Positions 11,960-21,475 of a stretch of DNA of 64,000 nt are shown piece after piece (the stretch's first letter is position 1; each line of letters opens with the position of its first letter). The notes beneath the pieces are model-generated. The model did not search any database. It worked only from the letters and a program-made list of their open reading frames with translations, and was not told where the DNA came from. This DNA is from Leisingera aquimarina DSM 24565 (lineage in GTDB: Bacteria; Pseudomonadota; Alphaproteobacteria; Rhodobacterales; Rhodobacteraceae), in NCBI RefSeq assembly GCF_000473165.1, contig NZ_KI421504.1, positions 2,875,719 to 2,939,718 on the forward strand, written 5' to 3'. Both the position numbers and the translations under genes were made by a program.

Positions 11960-12845
11960 TCGCGGTGGCAAAGGGCTGGCCGACCTTCACCAGCGTCTCC
12001 CGGCCTTTGGCGCTGTTGGCCAGCAGATCGTCCGAGAAACGGACCTTGCCGGGCTCAAACACCACCACCACGGTGGAGCCGCCGAATTTGAAGTAACCCT
12101 TTTCGTCCATCTTCTGCACTGCGCCTGCGGTACGGGTGTTGACGATGCTGCCCACACCAAAGGCGCCGACCTCGACAAAACAATAGGTGCCCAACGTCTC
12201 CGTCTCGACCAGGGTCCAGGAGCGCTTGTTCTCTCCGAACACATCCGGTCCGGCCCCCAGCGCAATCGGGTTCACCGAATGCAGCGCGCCGGCAATGTCC
12301 TGGGCGCCGGTGATCCGGCCCGCGGCAGGGAAGTGGTAGCGGTGGTAATCCGCCGGGCACAACCGCACGATGGCCAGCGCGCCGCCGATGAAACGCTCCG
12401 CAATGCTGGGCAGCATAGTGCGGACTGACATCGGGTGGCCTTTGACGGGAACAAAGACGTCCTCGGCTAGCTCCGGAAACACCAGCACCCGGCCGTCTGC
12501 CGGGGAGACGATGTCCCGCGGATCTTTGCTGTAGGGGCGGGCCTCAGACTTCAGGTTCCGCACAAAAAAGTCGTTGAAACAGCCATAGCTCTCCGCCGGT
12601 GCGGTGGCTTCCGCCATGTTGATGGACAACTCGTTGATCACCGCGCTGATCTTGGCCTTGGAAAACCGCGAGCCGAACCAGGCGCCCATGCACCGGCTGA
12701 CCAAAGCCGAGCGGAACAGCAGCTTTTCCACCGGCTTTGCGCTGGCGTTCTGATAGGCCCAGCGGATCCACTTCTCGCCCAGCACCACCTCTTCAAAGGT
12801 CTCGCCGGTGTCGCGGTCAACAACAAGGATCGGATCACGCTGCAT
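11949..12845 (-). CDS. psd: Phosphatidylserine decarboxylase proenzyme
   Basis: Psd converts phosphatidylserine to phosphatidylethanolamine at the inner membrane. The 298-residue proenzyme has the conserved CPADYHRYHFP segment and the self-cleavage motif FGGST, with Ser257 becoming the pyruvoyl cofactor. GGST replaces the LGST of E. coli. I took the ATG at 12845; a TTG at 12887 would add 14 residues but has no ribosome site. There is no adjacent pssA in the window. Confidence 0.92.
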   Translation of the reverse strand: MQRDPILVVDRDTGETFEEVVLGEKWIRWAYQNASAKPVEKLLFRSALVSRCMGAWFGSRFSKAKISAVINELSINMAEATAPAESYGCFNDFFVRNLKSEARPYSKDPRDIVSPADGRVLVFPELAEDVFVPVKGHPMSVRTMLPSIAERFIGGALAIVRLCPADYHRYHFPAAGRITGAQDIAGALHSVNPIALGAGPDVFGENKRSWTLVETETLGTYCFVEVGAFGVGSIVNTRTAGAVQKMDEKGYFKFGGSTVVVVFEPGKVRFSDDLLANSAKGRETLVKVGQPFATAINA

Positions 12846-12973
12846 GGGGCCTGCCAGGTTCGGTTTCAATTCTTCTGCGCCTAGCAAGATGCGCGGCCGG
12901 GGCCAAGGGGGAATTGCGCAGCAGAGAGGGGCGCTGCCCGGCAGGTGCGAAAAGAACAGAGGCGCTGCCCCTC

Positions 12974-13021
12974 TTGGCCTTTGGCCAATTCACCCTGAGG
13001 TATTTGGGACCAGAAAGAAGC
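12974..13021 (+). repeat. Bipartite intergenic repeat, copy B
   Basis: The 325 bp gap 12846-13170 holds no gene. It contains the hairpin TTGGCC/GGCCAA (12974-12979 and 12983-12988) followed by CACCCTGAGGTATTTGGGAC and CAGAAAGAAG, the same arrangement as copies A and C. Just upstream, GAGGGGCGCTGCC and GGCGCTGCCCCTC form another partly paired GC-rich repeat. Confidence 0.6.
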
Positions 13022-13138
13022 TGCTGTCAGTCATTGCCCGCCGAGGGCACCGGTCCGGGCAAACTGACAGCCGGCCAGGGGGAGGGGCTGGCTGCAAGCG
13101 CAAAGGCCGTGCAATTGCAGTAAAGAAATACAGTAGAG

Positions 13139-13158
13139 AAAAGGGGGCCGAAGCCCCC
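13139..13158 (-). terminator. Intrinsic terminator of speD-speE
   Basis: On the minus strand GGGGGC-TTCG-GCCCCC is followed by TTTT. It is a UUCG tetraloop hairpin 12 bases after the speE stop. Confidence 0.9.
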
Positions 13159-13170
13159 TTGTGCATGCCC

Positions 13171-14030
<860 letters not shown>

Positions 14031-14034
<4 letters not shown>

Positions 14035-14537
14035 GCGGCAACCTCTTTGGCGATCAGTTCCTCTCCGCGCAGCAGTTCGCGCACTTCCACCATGTCAGTG
14101 TTGAAGGCCTCTTTCAGCACGTCGACGGCTTTCCACGGCTCGGCATCGCCGCACATGAAGACGTCAAAGGCGCCATAGCCGATTTCAGGCCATGTGTGCA
14201 CCGAGATATGGCTTTCCGCCAGCACGGCCACGCCGGAGACGCCCTGGGGCGAAAACTTGTGGGTGTGGATGTGCAGCAGGGTGGCGCCGCAAATGTCAAC
14301 GCAGTCGCGAAACGCTTTCTGGATGCGGGCTTCGCAGTCCAGGCCGGTGCCTTTCATTACTTCGATGATCAGATGGGTCCCAGCAAACACCTTGCCATCC
14401 TTGCGGATGAAATGGTCTTCGCGGTCCGAGTCCACAACGGAGTCGATATTCGCGGCTGTTACACCGCGGGCGGTATCTTCCTCATGGGCGCCTGTCTCCA
14501 GACCGATCCCCAGTTGGAAGAGGTTGGCGTCTTTCAT
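14031..14537 (-). CDS. speD: S-adenosylmethionine decarboxylase proenzyme, prokaryotic type
   Basis: SpeD makes decarboxylated SAM for SpeE. The 168-residue proenzyme has the autocleavage site in LAESHISVHTWPE, with Ser109 becoming the pyruvoyl group, plus HIHTHKFSPQGVSG. The ATG at 14537 has GGGGAG six bases upstream, so the longer frame beginning at 14567 is not needed. Upstream (14538-14782) there is only promoter-like and terminator sequence. Confidence 0.94.
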
Positions 14538-14728
14538 GACACTCCCCTTCGTTCCAGTAGATTGCAATCCAGCCGGTTCCTTAGCGCCCCCCCGAATAAG
14601 GGTCCGGGGTTGGGATCGGTACCGAAAGTGAGGGGCATTTAGGCCGGGGGGAAGATTCGATCAACCTTTAATTTTTGCATAGCCGGTAACGTGCAAGGAC
14701 CTGCATCCTGCGGATCATGAGGGCGGGC

Positions 14729-14756
14729 AAAAAAAGGGCCGGGGCGAACCCCGGCC
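14729..14756 (-). terminator. Intrinsic terminator of the DUF1127 gene
   Basis: On the minus strand GGCCGGGG-TTCG-CCCCGGCC is followed by seven T, 27 bases past the stop at 14783. Confidence 0.92.
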
Positions 14757-14782
14757 GTCAGGTTGTTCTATTGCCCAGGGGA

Positions 14783-15016
14783 TCATGGGCGCCAGAACGG
14801 AAGAGTGGCTTCATAATGGGCGTCCTGGCGGCTCAGCCCGATGTCCTTAAGCTGTGCTGCGCTTAGGTGTTTGAGATGGGTCCTTGTGCGGCGGCGCAGG
14901 CTCCACTTGGTGACCAGCACAGCAAAGAGGACGGCCCATTGCGCCAGCACCGGCAGGCCCGGGCGGCTGATCAGATAGGACATGTTCGAATGTGCCATTT
15001 GCGTGTGCTGTACCAT
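14783..15016 (-). CDS. DUF1127 domain small protein
   Basis: A 77-residue protein. After a hydrophobic stretch (LAQWAVLFAVLVTKW) it ends in the DUF1127 pattern RRRTRTHLKHLSAAQLKDIG followed by LSRQDAHYEATLPFWR. DUF1127 proteins of alphaproteobacteria are small, basic and often RNA- or stress-linked; exact roles vary. The ATG follows AGGAAACCTCCC. It is divergent from a MocR regulator and shares its operator-like promoter region, so it is the likely target of that regulator. Confidence 0.88.
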   Translation of the reverse strand: MVQHTQMAHSNMSYLISRPGLPVLAQWAVLFAVLVTKWSLRRRTRTHLKHLSAAQLKDIGLSRQDAHYEATLPFWRP

Positions 15017-15030
15017 GGGAGGTTTCCTAT

Positions 15031-15121
15031 ATTGTGTTGATACAATCCTGTTGATTTGTCGTGATGTTTTGATACAAAGGGGTGAGCATGTTGTCCAAGG
15101 ATGGATTGTAATGGGTACAAT
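15031..15121. promoter_or_regulatory. Shared promoter with ATTGT/ACAAT inverted repeats
   Basis: Three inverted pairs lie between the divergent genes: ATTGT (15031) with ACAAT (15042), TTTGT (15055) with ACAAA (15074), and ATTGT (15105) with ACAAT (15117) over the mocR start. A further GATACAAT lies at 15174. They look like operator half-sites for the adjacent MocR protein. Confidence 0.5.
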
Positions 15122-16514
15122 ATGGCCGCAGAGCCTGGGTGAGGCGAAAGGTCCTAAGTATAAAAAGGTGGCAGATACAATCCGGTCTGCTGTTGAATTG
15201 GGCAGTTTGAAAATTGGTACAAAGCTGCCGCCGGTGCGCGACCTTGCATATCAATTAAGCATAACGCCCGGCACCGTTGCCCGCGCCTACAGCATTCTGA
15301 CTGATGAAGGCGTGCTGGAGGCCGAGGTCGGGCGCGGCACCTTTGTAGCCGAAAAGAAAAAGCCGGTGCCCGATGACGTATGGTCGCGGGAGCTGCATTT
15401 GCTGGAGGCGCGCGATCCCGGTCATGTCAGCCTGTTCAGCCCGCGGATTGCCGATATGGGGCAGGTGGCCGCGGTGCGCGAGGCGCTGCACAAAGTGGCG
15501 GAAGGCGAGGCGCGGAAATTCCTGAATTATCCGACCCGTGACGCCTATCTGCCGGTGCGCCAGGCGGCGGCGGCATGGGTGGGGCAGTCGCCGGTCGGCA
15601 TGGTCACAGAAAACGACATTGTCCTGACCCACGGCGGTCAGAACGGGCTGATGGTGGTTCTGCAAGCGATCCTGGAAGGCCCGCAGCCGGTTATCATGGT
15701 TGAGGATTTGACTTATGCCGGGTTCCGCCGCGCTGCGGAACTGCTGAGGGCGCAGGTGGTCGAAGTCGCCATGGATGAACACGGCATCCGGCCGGATTCA
15801 ATGGAGCTGGCGATCCGCAAGACCGGCGCCACGGTGCTGTGCACCAGCCCTGAGGTTCACAATCCGACCGGGCTGCACACACCGCTGGAGCGCCGCAAGG
15901 AAATTGTCCGCATTGCCCGCCGCCACGGGGTGCAGATCGTCGAGGATGATTGCTACCGCCTGGGCGAGTCGCGCGCACCCAGCTACCGGTCGCTGGCGCC
16001 GGAGCTTGCCTGGCATGTGTCCTCGATCTCCAAGATCCTGACACCGGCCCTGCGCGTCGGTTTTGCGCTGGCGCCCGAGGGCCGGTCGACAGACCTGCGG
16101 CGGGTGGCGGAGTACGGATACTTCGGCCTGGCGCAGCCGCTGGCAGAACTGGTGCGGATACTGCTCACCGATCCGCGGCTGCCTGATCTGGTGGCGGCGG
16201 TGCGCGGGGAAATGGCCCGCTATGTCCGGGTCGCCGTCAATGCGCTTGGCGGGTTTGATCTGACCTGGAACCCGGATGTGCCCTTTGTCTGGCTGCGGCT
16301 GCCCTCCGGCTGGCGCGCCGCCGCCTTTACCCGGGCCGCCGAGTCAAACGGGGTGCAGATCCGCTCGGCAGATGAATTTGCCCTGCGCGACGGCCGCGCG
16401 CCCCATGCGGTGCGCATTGCCATCAACGCGCATGTACCGCTGAAACAGTTCGAGGAGGCGATGCTGCGCCTGCGCTCCCTGCTGGACAACCCGCCCGAGC
16501 AGATCAGCGTTTGA
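15111..16514 (+). CDS. MocR-family regulator (GntR wHTH fused to PLP aminotransferase fold)
   Basis: A 467-residue protein. Residues about 15-85 form a GntR winged helix (YKKVADTIRSAVELG, then LPPVRDLAYQLSITPGTVAR). Residues about 115-460 form a fold type I aminotransferase domain, with NPTGLHTPLERR, DDCYR and the PLP-lysine segment SSISKILTPALRVG. Such proteins use PLP or an amino compound as ligand and often control the neighbouring gene. I used the ATG at 15111, preceded by AAGGATGG; it sits inside an inverted repeat, which suggests autorepression. The ligand is unknown. Confidence 0.88.
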   Translation: MGTIWPQSLGEAKGPKYKKVADTIRSAVELGSLKIGTKLPPVRDLAYQLSITPGTVARAYSILTDEGVLEAEVGRGTFVAEKKKPVPDDVWSRELHLLEARDPGHVSLFSPRIADMGQVAAVREALHKVAEGEARKFLNYPTRDAYLPVRQAAAAWVGQSPVGMVTENDIVLTHGGQNGLMVVLQAILEGPQPVIMVEDLTYAGFRRAAELLRAQVVEVAMDEHGIRPDSMELAIRKTGATVLCTSPEVHNPTGLHTPLERRKEIVRIARRHGVQIVEDDCYRLGESRAPSYRSLAPELAWHVSSISKILTPALRVGFALAPEGRSTDLRRVAEYGYFGLAQPLAELVRILLTDPRLPDLVAAVRGEMARYVRVAVNALGGFDLTWNPDVPFVWLRLPSGWRAAAFTRAAESNGVQIRSADEFALRDGRAPHAVRIAINAHVPLKQFEEAMLRLRSLLDNPPEQISV

Positions 16515-16569
16515 AAATGGAAAGAGGCCGCTTTGGCAAGCCGCCCCCACCGGGTTGAAATGCTGCTGA

Positions 16570-17106
16570 TTACTCTTCCAGTTTAACCCACAGCGGGACA
16601 TCGTTGCCACCAAAGGACCAGTTGTCTTTGCCGGGGGCAATTCCGGCAGTGACCGCCGAAGCGACCAGTCCGGCGACCGATCCGCGGGCAACGATAACCC
16701 CGTCAAGTGTTGGCTGAACTTTGGTGTCCGCCGACCTGCCGGGCGCTTTGCAATTCACCCGCAGCGATGTTGGCCGATCTTTGAGCTTGGGCAAGCGAAC
16801 CACCGCCGGCGTCGTGAACGAGGCGGAAAACTCGGCGGAGTCCAATGTTCAGACAGCTCCAGTCACTTCAATGCGTTCGGTGACGGAGGAGCGGTTGTTT
16901 CCGGACAAAACCTGCTGTCGCCGTTCTTCTTCATCCAGTTCAAAGAAGAAAGTGCGTATGAAGGGCTCGGTGTAGCCGGTAACGCGTGCTGCGGTGAGGC
17001 CGGTCTTGTAGGATACGGCAACCGGCGGCTGTTCCGCGGGCGCATATTGCATGCAACCAGTGACCAGCAGGGCCAAGGGAAAGGGGGCTAATTTGGAGAG
17101 TTTCAA
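16570..17106 (-). pseudogene. Lipoprotein gene interrupted by an in-frame TGA
   Basis: One minus-strand frame runs from a TTG at 17106 to a TAA at 16570, broken only by TGA at 16849-16851 (codon 86 of 178). The N-terminus (KLAPFPLALLVTGC) is a lipoprotein signal with Cys18. After the TGA the frame continues TLDSAEFSASFTTPAVV and contains a Cys in LRVNCKAPG. Roseobacter lipoproteins of this type, as I remember them, carry CTL at that point, so the TGA probably replaces a Cys codon (TGC or TGT). It is either a recent nonsense mutation, a sequencing error, or much less likely recoding. If translation stops, an 85-residue lipoprotein is made. Confidence 0.7.
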
Positions 17107-17406
17107 AACGGTGCTCTCTTGGTTGAATTTTGCCGGGTGGCTAGCCGGAGCAAATGCCTTGGTGCAAGGTGGGGAGATAAATCAATAGAAAGTGTTGTCT
17201 AATCCGCTCTCCGCTTTGCCTGATAGTGCGGAAGGTGCGAGATTTGTGGGGTAAAATGATACCTAATTCTCAACATGTTGTTTTTGCTTATTTTATTATA
17301 GCTCGCCTCTGTTGACGTGGCTTTGTGATCCCCGTAAACCCCCTCCATCGCATTCAGGCGTTTCCTTCCGGGATTCTGCCGTCACGACAAACAGGATTAA
17401 CCTGCC
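17107..17406 (+). promoter_or_regulatory. Leader and promoter region of rplM-rpsI
   Basis: This 300 bp gap has no gene. TTGACG at 17312 and TAAACC at 17335 are 17 bases apart and could be the promoter. An AT-rich block at 17278-17301 precedes it, and the palindrome CAACATGTTG is at 17271. No known ribosomal leader fold was recognised. Confidence 0.4.
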
Positions 17407-17865
17407 ATGAAAACCTTCTCTGCTACACCGGCAGACATCGAGAAGAAGTGGATCCTGATCGACGCCGAGGGCGTTGTTCTGGGCCGCCTTGCCTCGATCG
17501 TTGCCATGCGCTTGCGTGGCAAGCACAAAGCGTCCTTCACTCCGCACATGGACATGGGCGACAACGTTATCATCATCAACGCCGACAAGGTGCAGATGAC
17601 CGGTAAGAAGCGCGAAGAGCACTTCTACTGGCACACCGGCCACCCGGGCGGCATCAAATCGCGCACCAAACAGGAAATCCTGGAAGGCGCGCACCCCGAG
17701 CGCGTTGTGACCCAAGCGGTCAAGCGCATGCTGCCGGGCAACCGCCTGAGCCGTCAGATCATGACCAATCTGCGTGTCTATGCCGGTGCCGAGCACCCGC
17801 ATGAAGCACAGGCCCCTGAAGTTCTGGATGTTGCATCCATGAACAAGAAAAACACCCGGAGCTAA
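17407..17865 (+). CDS. rplM: 50S ribosomal protein L13
   Basis: A 152-residue L13 with the start [19 protein letters not shown], the central [18 protein letters not shown] and the [19 protein letters not shown] segment. L13 is an early assembly protein of the 50S subunit. It forms the usual two-gene operon with rpsI five bases downstream. Confidence 0.98.
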   Translation: MKTFSATPADIEKKWILIDAEGVVLGRLASIVAMRLRGKHKASFTPHMDMGDNVIIINADKVQMTGKKREEHFYWHTGHPGGIKSRTKQEILEGAHPERVVTQAVKRMLPGNRLSRQIMTNLRVYAGAEHPHEAQAPEVLDVASMNKKNTRS

Positions 17866-17870
17866 TGTAG

Positions 17871-18356
17871 ATGTCTGATCAGATCAACACTCTTGAAGAG
17901 CTCGCAGCTGCAACCGGTGTGGAAGCAGTGGCTGAAGAAACCATCACGCGTGAGCCGGTTCGCGACGAACTGGGCCGCGCCTATGCCACCGGCAAGCGTA
18001 AAGACGCGGTTGCCCGTGTCTGGATCAAGCCGGGCTCCGGCAAGGTCGAAGTGAACGGTTTGGAAATCAACAAGTACTTCGCGCGCCCGGTGCTGCAGAT
18101 GATCCTTCGTCAGCCGTTCCAGGTTGCCGGTGTCGAAGGCGAATTCGACGTCTATGCCACCGTCAAAGGCGGCGGCCTGTCCGGTCAGGCCGGTGCGGTC
18201 AAGCACGGCATCTCCAAGGCGCTGCAGCTCTATGATCCTGCACTGCGCGGCGCGCTGAAAGCGGCAGGTTTCCTGACCCGCGACAGCCGTGTTGTGGAAC
18301 GTAAGAAATACGGTAAGGCTAAAGCCCGTAAGAGCTTCCAGTTCTCCAAGCGCTAA
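17871..18356 (+). CDS. rpsI: 30S ribosomal protein S9
   Basis: A 161-residue S9 with the usual alphaproteobacterial N-terminal extension. The core starts at [15 protein letters not shown], contains [19 protein letters not shown] and ends in the basic tail that reaches the decoding site, [11 protein letters not shown]. An intrinsic terminator follows 27 bases later. Confidence 0.98.
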   Translation: MSDQINTLEELAAATGVEAVAEETITREPVRDELGRAYATGKRKDAVARVWIKPGSGKVEVNGLEINKYFARPVLQMILRQPFQVAGVEGEFDVYATVKGGGLSGQAGAVKHGISKALQLYDPALRGALKAAGFLTRDSRVVERKKYGKAKARKSFQFSKR

Positions 18357-18383
18357 GGTTCACGCTTTTGCTATTATTGGAAA

Positions 18384-18411
18384 GGGCTGCCTGCTGGGCG
18401 GCCCTTTTTTT
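18384..18411 (+). terminator. Intrinsic terminator of rplM-rpsI
   Basis: GGGCTGCC (18384-18391) pairs with GGCGGCCC (18397-18404), followed by seven T. Confidence 0.93.
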
Positions 18412-18503
18412 GGTACTGGAGCAGGTGACTGATCAGCACCGTTAACATTTTCGCAAAAGTAACGTAACATGGCCGGCACCGCTTTCTGTTGGGGGGAGCT
18501 GCA

Positions 18504-18872
18504 ATGCCGCAAACCATCTATGAGAAATACGGCGGGTTCAGTGCCATCAGCCGGGTCGTGATGACCTTTTATGAGATGGCGCTCGATTCCGATCAGATCG
18601 GTGATTACTTTGCCGAGGTGGATATGGCGCGGCTGATCGACCACCAGACCAAGTTCATTTCCTCGCTTTTGGGCGGGCCTGCCTCATTCAGCGACGAGCG
18701 GCTGGAGACGGTGCACCGGGCCTTAGCAATAACCCATGATGACTTTGACGAAATGGGCGCGCTGCTGAAAGACGCGCTGGAGCAGCACGGGTTGTCCGAA
18801 CCGGATGTCCGGGCCACGCTTGCCGCAATCGAATCAAAGCGCAACGTCATCGTCCACCGGGACGCCGCATGA
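18504..18872 (+). CDS. Group 1 truncated haemoglobin
   Basis: A 122-residue 2-over-2 globin. Aligned by eye to mycobacterial trHbN, the proximal haem ligand is His71 (VHRALAIT), B10 is Tyr24 (TFY) and E11 is Gln48 (DHQTKF); LLGGP follows the E helix. Tyr B10 and Gln E11 are typical of oxygen-stabilising or NO-reacting members. The ATG follows GGGGGGAGCTGCA. The stop overlaps the start of the cyclase gene as ATGA, so the two products are made together. This suggests the globin is the gas-sensing partner of the cyclase, which is an inference. Confidence 0.85.
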   Translation: MPQTIYEKYGGFSAISRVVMTFYEMALDSDQIGDYFAEVDMARLIDHQTKFISSLLGGPASFSDERLETVHRALAITHDDFDEMGALLKDALEQHGLSEPDVRATLAAIESKRNVIVHRDAA

Positions 18873-19927
18873 GCATTGCCGCCATCAACGAGCAGCTGCT
18901 GCGCGCTGTTGGCGTCGGGATCGCCGTTGTCCGCGCCTCTGATCTTGGATTTGTCTTTCACAATCAACTTTTTGCGGAGTGGTTTGGCACGCCTGGCCCG
19001 GACGCGGCGCTTACGGATGCCATCGAAGGCTTGCAGCCGGACGACCTCGGCCCGCTGTGCGACGAAGGGCTGCGCTATTCGGCGGAGCTGAAGATCAAGC
19101 GCAAGCGGCGCACACTGGTTTTCGCCATCAATATTTCGCAGGCCAGCCATCTGAACGAGGCGCTTCTGGTGGTGGAATGCCAGAACATCACCCGGATCCG
19201 CGAGCTGGAAAGCATGATTGACAGCTATTCTGCCATGGTGGAGCGCAACACCCGCGAGCTGGAACGTGAAAAGGAGCGGGTGGAGCGGTTGTTGCTGAAC
19301 CTGATGCCGCGTTCGGTCTATGAGGAATTCAAGACCTTCGGCGTGGTGACCCCGCAGCTTTACCCCAAGGTCTCGGTGGTGATGCTGGACTTTGTGAATT
19401 TCACCGATTTCGCGTCCCGCACAGACCCGACTGTGACCCTGGGTGAGCTGAACGATATTTTCACGGCCTTTGACCGCATCGTCGAACAATACGGCTGCGA
19501 GCGGATCAAGACCATTGGCGATGCCTATCTAGCGGTTTCCGGAATGCCAGAACCGGCGCCCGACCACGCCACTGCGGTGGCCCATTGCGCTACCCGCTTC
19601 CTTCGGTATCTGGACCGGCGCAACCAGAGCCATCAGCATAAATGGCAGGCGCGCATCGGTCTGGGAACCGGCTCTGCTGTCGGCTCGGTGGTGGGCATTC
19701 AGAAGTATGTCTATGATGTCTTCGGCCCGGCGGTGAATCTGGCTTCCCGCCTGCAAGTCTTCGCCAATCCAATGAAAATCGTCGCCCCGGATGAAATGAA
19801 GGAAGCCCTCTCCGAAGAATTCCGCGTCACCGATATTGGCCTCGAGGATATCAAAGGCATCGGCGAGGTGCATCTGGTCAATGTCGGTGATGAACTGGGT
19901 GCCCGGCAACCCAGCGGACGGTTCTAG
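18869..19927 (+). CDS. Class III nucleotidyl cyclase with PAS-like and coiled-coil domains
   Basis: A 352-residue soluble protein. Residues 10-110 resemble a PAS fold, 112-160 form a charged coiled coil ending in the cyclase transducer segment LLLNLMPRSVYEEF, and 167-345 form the catalytic domain. Metal ligands are Asp174 and Asp218 (TIGDAY). Lys214 and Asp283 are the pair that selects adenine, and Asn290 and Arg294 complete the site, so cAMP is the expected product. It has no membrane segment and no built-in globin, but its gene overlaps a truncated haemoglobin gene by four bases. Confidence 0.88.
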   Translation: MSIAAINEQLLRAVGVGIAVVRASDLGFVFHNQLFAEWFGTPGPDAALTDAIEGLQPDDLGPLCDEGLRYSAELKIKRKRRTLVFAINISQASHLNEALLVVECQNITRIRELESMIDSYSAMVERNTRELEREKERVERLLLNLMPRSVYEEFKTFGVVTPQLYPKVSVVMLDFVNFTDFASRTDPTVTLGELNDIFTAFDRIVEQYGCERIKTIGDAYLAVSGMPEPAPDHATAVAHCATRFLRYLDRRNQSHQHKWQARIGLGTGSAVGSVVGIQKYVYDVFGPAVNLASRLQVFANPMKIVAPDEMKEALSEEFRVTDIGLEDIKGIGEVHLVNVGDELGARQPSGRF

Positions 19928-19934
19928 AGGGGCT

Positions 19935-20552
19935 CTAGCCGTCGGGTGCAATCAGCCCCAGCCCGCGCAGGTAAATACCGATACCGCTTTCCAGCAAGTC
20001 CTCAGGCGGGAAAGGGGAGGCGGCCCCCGGAGAATTCCGAGCATAAAGCTCCACCACCCCGTGGCTCATCGCCAGCACATGGGCCGAGAACATTGAGGCC
20101 GGCGGGCGTTTATCTTCCGGGATATGCTGGCTGAGGTCCGCAGCGGCGCGCTCCAGGATCGCCCGTGCCCGTGCGGCGGCATCAGCCAGTTCCGGCGTCC
20201 GGTTCACCGAAATGCCGCTTTCGAACATGGCTATGTAGTGCCCCGGATGCTTGCGGGCAAAGGCGAGATAGGCGCGCCCTGTGGCCTCGAACGCGGCCAG
20301 GGCCGAGGGCTGGTATTTATCATAGGCGTGCTGCATGAGGTCAGCAAACATCGCATAGCCCTGCCGCCCGGCCTCGGCGATCAGATCCTCGCGCCCCTTG
20401 AAATGACGGTAGACGGCGGCGGGGGTCACACCTGCCTGTTTGGCAGCCTCCGACAGGGTGAACCCGGTCGGGCCCTTGGCCTCAATCAGATGCAGGGCCG
20501 CTTCGACCAGCGCCTGGCGCAGATTGCCGTGATGATAACCGCGTTTAGGCAT
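19935..20552 (-). CDS. TetR-family transcriptional regulator
   Basis: A 205-residue regulator with an N-terminal TetR helix-turn-helix ([21 protein letters not shown], residues about 29-49) and a C-terminal domain of the WHG type ([21 protein letters not shown]). The ATG at 20552 gives the family's usual [12 protein letters not shown] start. It overlaps the end of ppk2 by eight bases, so it lies downstream in the ppk2 operon. Its target and ligand are unknown; ppk2 is a candidate. Confidence 0.88.
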   Translation of the reverse strand: MPKRGYHHGNLRQALVEAALHLIEAKGPTGFTLSEAAKQAGVTPAAVYRHFKGREDLIAEAGRQGYAMFADLMQHAYDKYQPSALAAFEATGRAYLAFARKHPGHYIAMFESGISVNRTPELADAAARARAILERAAADLSQHIPEDKRPPASMFSAHVLAMSHGVVELYARNSPGAASPFPPEDLLESGIGIYLRGLGLIAPDG

Positions 20553-21414
20553 CCCAGATATCCGGGCCTCCGCAAATTCCGGTGTCCAATTCGCCAATCG
20601 CGTCGGCGGTCTTGCTGTCATAGTCGACGGCGTGCAGAACGCTGCGCATTGCTGCCAGCCTGGCCCGCCTTTTGTCATCCGAGCGGATGATGGTCCAGGG
20701 GGCCTCGGCGCTGTGGCTGTGTGCAAAGGTTTCGGAAATGGCGGCGCTGTACTCGTCCCATTTCTCCAGCCCCTTCACGTCAATCCGGCTGAGCTTCCAT
20801 TGTTTCAATGGGTCGGACTCGCGGGACAGAAACCGGCGCAGCTGTTCTGCCCGGCCGACATTCAGCCAGAACTTGAACAGATGCACGCGATCCTCGGCCA
20901 GCGCCCGTTCAAAACCCAGAACCTGACGAAAGAAGCGCTCGCGTTGTTCATCGGTGCAAAAGCCAAAGACCTTCTCTACTACGCCGCGATTGTACCAGCT
21001 GCGGTCAAAGAACACGATTTCGCCGCCCGACGGCAAGTGCTGGACATAACGCTGGAAGTACCACTGGCTCTGCTCGGCCTCGCTGGGTTTCGAAAGCGCC
21101 ACGATCCGCGCGCCGCGGGGGTTAAGGTTCTCGCGAAAGCGCTTGATGGTGCCGCCCTTGCCGGCCGCATCCCGGCCTTCAAAGACAATGGCAATGCGGG
21201 CACCGCTGGATTTGACCCAGGACTGCAGCTTGACCAGTTCGATCTGCAGCGCTTCCAGCTCTTTTTCATAGGCCTTGCGCTTCATGCGCTCCCGGTACGG
21301 GTAGCTTGGGCTGAGGATCCCGTCTTTATCGGCGCCTTTGATGGCCTCGCGGATCTCCTCCGGCGCGCCGGTCCGGTAAAAGCGGCTGATGGCCCCGTCA
21401 AATGGCAGCGGCAT
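20545..21414 (-). CDS. ppk2: Polyphosphate kinase 2
   Basis: A 289-residue PPK2 that interconverts polyphosphate and nucleoside di- and triphosphates. The Walker A motif is [15 protein letters not shown], the [16 protein letters not shown] block follows, and the lid has [17 protein letters not shown]. The size and single domain fit class I. It starts a two-gene transcript with the TetR gene. Confidence 0.93.
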   Translation of the reverse strand: MPLPFDGAISRFYRTGAPEEIREAIKGADKDGILSPSYPYRERMKRKAYEKELEALQIELVKLQSWVKSSGARIAIVFEGRDAAGKGGTIKRFRENLNPRGARIVALSKPSEAEQSQWYFQRYVQHLPSGGEIVFFDRSWYNRGVVEKVFGFCTDEQRERFFRQVLGFERALAEDRVHLFKFWLNVGRAEQLRRFLSRESDPLKQWKLSRIDVKGLEKWDEYSAAISETFAHSHSAEAPWTIIRSDDKRRARLAAMRSVLHAVDYDSKTADAIGELDTGICGGPDIWDA

Positions 21415-21475
21415 GTGAAAAACCCTTCTGTCCTCAACCCTTTATATGGGCAAGAACTATGGAATGTGAATCGTT

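Noticed and set aside
16849-16851. Selenocysteine or programmed recoding at the TGA in the lipoprotein gene
   Set aside because: The stem after the TGA is only about four pairs, and a secreted structural cysteine is an unlikely Sec site. A nonsense mutation or sequencing error is simpler.
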